In this document: positions 14,280 through 18,001 of the stretch, one piece after another
Layout of the letters: every line of letters begins with the position of its first letter
Position numbering within the stretch: position 1 is the stretch's first letter
Made by a program: the position numbers and the translations under genes
Assembly: GCA_947260045.1 (NCBI GenBank)
Contig: CAMYOP010000054.1
Span: forward strand, 1-18,001
Length of the DNA stretch: 18,001 nt
Source of the DNA: an uncultured Desulfobulbaceae bacterium
Lineage (GTDB): Bacteria > Desulfobacterota > Desulfobulbia > Desulfobulbales > Desulfobulbaceae
Reading direction: 5' to 3'
The notes under the pieces: generated by a model
Told to the model about the DNA's origin: nothing
Seen by the model: the letters and a program-made list of their open reading frames with translations, nothing else
Databases searched by the model: none

Positions 14280-15104
14280 ATGGAGCCAATTAATGAATTC
14301 AGGGTCATCCGAATTATAGGGGATACCTATTCGGAAGTTGATGATGTTATTGCTACAGAAACGGCTTTTACCTTGATTGTAAATGGTGATGTCCTTGTTT
14401 CTCTTCTCTGTACGCCTAGTGAGCTTGAATATATGGCTATTGGCTTTTTATTTTCAGAAGGAATACTTGCTGGCAAAGATTCTCTTAAAGAGGTAAGCGT
14501 TGACGAGAAGAGTTCCACCGTACGGGTCACGCTTGATGATTTGCCTGATGACTGGGAAAATATTTTTCATAGAAAAACCATAACCTCTGGATGTGGCAAA
14601 GGTATAACCTTCACAGATCCATCTACCTTGGTTAGTGCTAAAAAAAATCAGAATGCTGTGCATCTGACAACGGTTGGGGTAAGGGAGCTATTGGCACTGT
14701 TTCGAAATCAGTCTCAACTCTATCGAGACACAGGCGGTGTTCACAGTGCGGCCCTTGCAGATTCCAACAATATTTTACTTTTTGCTGAAGATATCGGGCG
14801 TCATAATGCAGTGGATAAGCTGATTGGTAAAGCCATAATGGCAGGGATCGACTTGACAGATAAGATGTTACTCTCAAGTGGTCGCATTTCCGGTGAAATT
14901 ATGACGAAGGTTATCCGGAGTAAAATTCCCATCCTCATTACCAGAACAGCACCAACCTGCATGTCGATTACCTATGCTGAAAATTATGGCGTTACCCTGA
15001 TTGGTTTTGCACGGGGGAACCGCATGAATCTGTATACACATCCTCTGGGAGTTGTATTTGATAATCTTATTACTAAGGAGGTTACAGAGGTCAATGCTTC
15101 ATGA
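14280..15104 (+). CDS. fdhD: FdhD sulfur carrier for formate dehydrogenase
   Basis: This 274-residue protein passes sulfur from a cysteine desulfurase to the bis-MGD cofactor, which formate dehydrogenase needs for activity. The key loop reads TSGCGKG (102-108), so it has a single Cys (C105) where E. coli has a CxxC pair; other FdhD proteins also use the one-Cys form. Highly typical motifs follow: TGGVHSAALAD (151-161), EDIGRHNAVDKLIG (170-183), SSGRISGEIMTK (199-210) and PTCMSITYAENYG (225-237). Its TGA overlaps the moeA ATG by four bases (ATGA), which shows translational coupling. It plainly serves the upstream fdhA. Confidence 0.96.
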   Translation: MEPINEFRVIRIIGDTYSEVDDVIATETAFTLIVNGDVLVSLLCTPSELEYMAIGFLFSEGILAGKDSLKEVSVDEKSSTVRVTLDDLPDDWENIFHRKTITSGCGKGITFTDPSTLVSAKKNQNAVHLTTVGVRELLALFRNQSQLYRDTGGVHSAALADSNNILLFAEDIGRHNAVDKLIGKAIMAGIDLTDKMLLSSGRISGEIMTKVIRSKIPILITRTAPTCMSITYAENYGVTLIGFARGNRMNLYTHPLGVVFDNLITKEVTEVNAS

Positions 15105-16396
15105 AGGCAAAGACCTTATCAAATGGTGCTTCTCCCCTTGATATGCTTGGCCGTAGTGGCGTACTACCTCTTGAAGACGCTCAAGCCTGTCTTTTTGATG
15201 CACTGCAACACTTAAGCCCGGTAGCAAAAGAAACAACCAAACTAGAAGATGCTCTTGGGCGTGTTCTCGCCAGCTCTATCAGTTCTCCTGAAAATCTTCC
15301 CCCTTTACCTCGCTCTACAATGGATGGCTATGCAGTCATTGCAGCCGATACCTACGGAGCTTCAGAAAGTATTCCCGTTTATTTAAAAATTTCTGGTGAA
15401 GTGCATATGGGAGAGGTCGTAGATACAGGTCCCGGGTCCATGGAATGCTATAAGATTGCTACAGGCGGTTTTCTGCCCCCTGGCACTGATGGTGTGGTCA
15501 TGTTCGAACACACGGTTCAAATTGATGAGACTATGATTGAGGTGGTCAAGCCCGCATCAAGTGGTTCCAATATTTTAGGAACTGGTGATGATATACAAAT
15601 ACAATCTACAGTGCTAAAAAAAGGACAGGTTCTGCGGCCACAGGATCTGGGTTTATTAGCTGGGCTGGGTATTACAGAAATATCAGTCTATAGAAAAGTT
15701 CGGGTAGGTCTCTTTTCCTCAGGCGATGAAATTATTCCATATACCCAAAAGATTGAACCTGGAAAAATTCGTGATATGAATGGAGTCTTTCTGGGTGCTT
15801 ATTGTCGTCAATATCATGGTTTGCCTACTTATTATGGTATAACAACTGATAATGAGGATGATTTTACTGCCCATTTACAGAAGGCTCTTGGAGAAAATGA
15901 TGTAGTCATTTTTTCTGGATCCAGCTCTGTTGGTACCAGAGATCTAGGGGAGAAGGTATTGGCAAAGCTAGATAAACCAGGAATAATTATTCATGGGGTG
16001 GCAATGAAACCAGGAAAACCTGTTCTTGTCTGTATTGCAGGAAAAATTCCTGTTATTGGTCTTCCTGGACATCCTGTCTCGGCCGCTGTAGGCTTTGATT
16101 TTTTTGTTCGCCCCTGCCTGAGTCATTTAAGTGGGGCTTCTTCCACAACACTTCCATCAGGAACCAAGGTGAAGGCTACTTTACAGCGTAATCTTAATTC
16201 AGCTGCAGGGAGAGTAGACCTGGTAAGGGTGCGCCTGGAAAAGTCGGATGATAACGGTAATTATCTTGCGTACCCAGTTCTTGGGAAATCTGGAGCTCTT
16301 TCTACAATGGTTCAGGCGGATGGCTTTTTTGCAATTAAATCTGACCTTCAAGGTTTAAATGAAGGGAGTGAAATCGAAGTGGAACTTTTTTCCTGA
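15101..16396 (+). CDS. moeA: MoeA molybdopterin molybdenumtransferase
   Basis: This 431-residue MoeA-like enzyme inserts molybdate (or tungstate) into adenylylated molybdopterin. Recognisable motifs are PRSTMDGYAV (70-79), the GDDI loop (162-165, usually GEDI), SSGDE (207-211), SGSSSVGTRD (272-281, the nucleotide/metal-site loop), MKPGKP (302-307) and GLPGHPVSA (320-328). The length and all four MoeA domains look complete. It lies between fdhD and a second moeA, each overlapping or nearly touching, so fdhD-moeA-moeA form one transcript. Two paralogues may divide Mo and W use, as has been shown for MoeA1/MoeA2 in archaea; that is inference here. Confidence 0.95.
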   Translation: MKAKTLSNGASPLDMLGRSGVLPLEDAQACLFDALQHLSPVAKETTKLEDALGRVLASSISSPENLPPLPRSTMDGYAVIAADTYGASESIPVYLKISGEVHMGEVVDTGPGSMECYKIATGGFLPPGTDGVVMFEHTVQIDETMIEVVKPASSGSNILGTGDDIQIQSTVLKKGQVLRPQDLGLLAGLGITEISVYRKVRVGLFSSGDEIIPYTQKIEPGKIRDMNGVFLGAYCRQYHGLPTYYGITTDNEDDFTAHLQKALGENDVVIFSGSSSVGTRDLGEKVLAKLDKPGIIIHGVAMKPGKPVLVCIAGKIPVIGLPGHPVSAAVGFDFFVRPCLSHLSGASSTTLPSGTKVKATLQRNLNSAAGRVDLVRVRLEKSDDNGNYLAYPVLGKSGALSTMVQADGFFAIKSDLQGLNEGSEIEVELFS

Positions 16397-16397
16397 T

Positions 16398-18001
16398 ATG
16401 AAAAATAGAGAAATCTATATTCCCAATACCCCTCTTTCTGAAGCCAAAAAGTTATGGCGTCAGGCAATATCAAAACTTGCGATTATAAAGGGGAAAGTTG
16501 AACAAGTCGGTGTTGAAGCATCTCTAGGTCGTATTACTGCCAAGGCTGTATATGCGAAACACTCCTCACCGTTTTATAATGCTGCTGCCATGGATGGCAT
16601 CGCCGTACGCCATAATGATACCATCGGTGCCAGTGAAGTTAAGCCAGTTGTGTTGAAGCCGACTCAATTTGATTTCGTAAATACCGGAAACGCTTTACCC
16701 CAGGAATGTGACGCAGTTATCATGATAGAAGATGTTCGCATAACAGGCGACGGTCATGCTGAAATCATCAGTAGCACCACTCCCTGGCAGCATGTAAGAA
16801 CAATCGGTGAAGATATTGTTACAACTGAACTCATTCTTCCTGAAGGTCACAAAATTACCCCTATAGATCAAGCCGCAATGCTTGCCACTGGTTCCTCACA
16901 GGTCGATGTTCGTATTCCACCCTTTGCACTTGTTATCCCAACAGGGTCTGATCTCGTCAAGCCTGGAAAGCCTTTAGAGCCAGGAAACATCATTGAGTTC
17001 AATAGTCTTCTGCTCGCTGGTTATCTTATCGAATGGGGTGCTCGTGCCAAGCGAAATGACATAGTCCTTGATGATCCTGTGGAGATTAAGAATGCTATCC
17101 TAGATGGAGTGAAGGATTTTGACCTTGTCATCGTCAATGCTGGTGCATCAGTTGGCTCAAAAGATTTTACCGCGAGTGTTTTAGAGGATATTGGCCAAAT
17201 TATTGTTCATGGTATTAATATAAAGCCTGGTAAGCCTGTTATTTTAGCTGTTGTGCAAGGGAAACCTGTGATTGGACTGCCCGGGTATCCTGTCTCTGCG
17301 GTACTCACTCAGCGACTTTTTATAAAAAATTTGATCTATGGATTTCTTGGAATTAGCCCTGAACCTGTTGAAATGGTAAATGCAATCATGTCCCGACCTC
17401 TTCCCTCCAAAATGGGGGTAGAAGAGTTTGTTCGGGTTAAGCTTGGCCGTGTTAGTTCTGAATTGATTGCTACTCCAACTGGAAAAGGAGCTGGTGCTGT
17501 GATGACTCTTGTCCGTGCAGATGGCATCCTGACAGTCTCAGCAGGAAGTGAAGGCATTGGGGCAGGGGAGAAGGTTACAGTAGAGCTCCTGAGAAATTTG
17601 GATCAAGTGGATCACACTCTGGTTTTTATCGGCAGTCACGACAATATTTTGGATGTACTGGCAAATCTGCTACATCGTGAACGTCCTGTTATTAGATTAT
17701 CTTCAGCACATGTTGGTAGTCTGGGTGGTATTATGGCCATAAGACGGGGCGAAGCTCATATTGCCGGAACTCATCTCATTGATGAGCAGACTGGAGAGTA
17801 TAATATACCTTTTATTGGGCAATATTTAAAAGACATCCCACTGCAACTCATAAACCTTGCTTACCGAGAACAAGGCTTGCTTGTGGCAAAAGGAAATCCA
17901 AAAAATATTTATGGTTTTTCTGATCTGATCCAGAAAGATATACAGTTTATTAACCGCCAGCGAGGTGCAGGAACCAGGATTTTAACTGATCTGTACCTGA
18001 A
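16398..18001 (+). CDS. MoeA fused to a PBP-like (molybdate-sensing) domain, 3' partial
   Basis: The frame begins with the ATG one base after the moeA stop and stays open for 534 codons to the window end. Residues 1 to about 400 form a second MoeA: AAAMDGIAV (62-70), GEDI (137-140), PTGSDLV (181-187), NAGASVGSKD (247-256), IKPGKP (275-280) and GLPGYPVSA (293-301). From about 404 a different domain starts (LVFIGSHDNILDVL, RLSSAHVGSLGG, GEAHIAGTHL, REQGLLVAKGNP, RQRGAGTR). This resembles the periplasmic-binding-protein-like domain found C-terminal to MoeA or ModE in anaerobes and archaea, which probably binds a small ligand. The end of the domain is outside the window. The two MoeA copies are clearly divergent, not a recent duplication. 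Confidence 0.92.
   Translation, partial: MKNREIYIPNTPLSEAKKLWRQAISKLAIIKGKVEQVGVEASLGRITAKAVYAKHSSPFYNAAAMDGIAVRHNDTIGASEVKPVVLKPTQFDFVNTGNALPQECDAVIMIEDVRITGDGHAEIISSTTPWQHVRTIGEDIVTTELILPEGHKITPIDQAAMLATGSSQVDVRIPPFALVIPTGSDLVKPGKPLEPGNIIEFNSLLLAGYLIEWGARAKRNDIVLDDPVEIKNAILDGVKDFDLVIVNAGASVGSKDFTASVLEDIGQIIVHGINIKPGKPVILAVVQGKPVIGLPGYPVSAVLTQRLFIKNLIYGFLGISPEPVEMVNAIMSRPLPSKMGVEEFVRVKLGRVSSELIATPTGKGAGAVMTLVRADGILTVSAGSEGIGAGEKVTVELLRNLDQVDHTLVFIGSHDNILDVLANLLHRERPVIRLSSAHVGSLGGIMAIRRGEAHIAGTHLIDEQTGEYNIPFIGQYLKDIPLQLINLAYREQGLLVAKGNPKNIYGFSDLIQKDIQFINRQRGAGTRILTDLYL

Overview
The window reads as chromosomal DNA from an anaerobic, respiratory Gram-negative bacterium, most likely a Desulfobacterota (Desulfobulbales-like sulfate or sulfur metaboliser). 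This is inferred from the periplasmic selenium formate dehydrogenase, the multihaem cytochromes, two UGA-encoded selenoproteins and a moderately AT-rich composition (judged by eye). No phylogeny was run. All genes are on the + strand and look native; I saw no insertion sequence, prophage, CRISPR array, tRNA or rRNA.

Layout. (1) 1-3558: two adjacent genes for a heterodimeric ABC exporter, the first cut by the window edge. (2) 3559-4053: a long non-coding leader with a candidate promoter, AT-rich palindromes and a possible 41-codon leader ORF with a very strong ribosome binding site. (3) 4054-9146: a formate dehydrogenase operon. It encodes a small Tat protein, the selenocysteine catalytic subunit FdhA, the four-cluster Fe-S subunit FdhB, a membrane-anchored cytochrome c with five putative haem sites, and a cytochrome b subunit. 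fdhA has two irregularities: an in-frame UGA with a clear SECIS hairpin (selenocysteine) and a true frameshift near 6015-6021, where about 50 family-typical residues seem to be missing. (4) 9147-11791: after a hairpin, a large polyferredoxin with an HdrA-like N-terminus and a TorD-family chaperone. (5) 11816-13487: a DsbA-like thioredoxin-fold protein whose first active-site Cys is encoded by UGA (U-P-H-C), overlapping a dihaem cytochrome c peroxidase gene. (6) 13660-14276: a Cys-less AhpD/carboxymuconolactone-decarboxylase-like protein and a small unknown ending CQMGCF. (7) 14280-18001: fdhD, moeA and a second moeA fused to a periplasmic-binding-protein-like domain (cut by the window edge), all for molybdenum/tungsten cofactor assembly.

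How it fits together. Formate is oxidised in the periplasm by FdhA. Electrons pass through FdhB to cytochrome b and possibly to the cytochrome c subunit, reaching the quinone pool and/or periplasmic cytochromes. TorD, FdhD, the MoeA proteins and perhaps the polyferredoxin support maturation and Tat export. The Sec-DsbA and peroxidase form a small periplasmic redox module next to this pathway. The most interesting signal is the selenocysteine DsbA. Its UGA is followed, at exactly the same 18-nt distance as in fdhA, by a hairpin whose loop begins GGUC, so standard gene calling would break the protein into two pieces.
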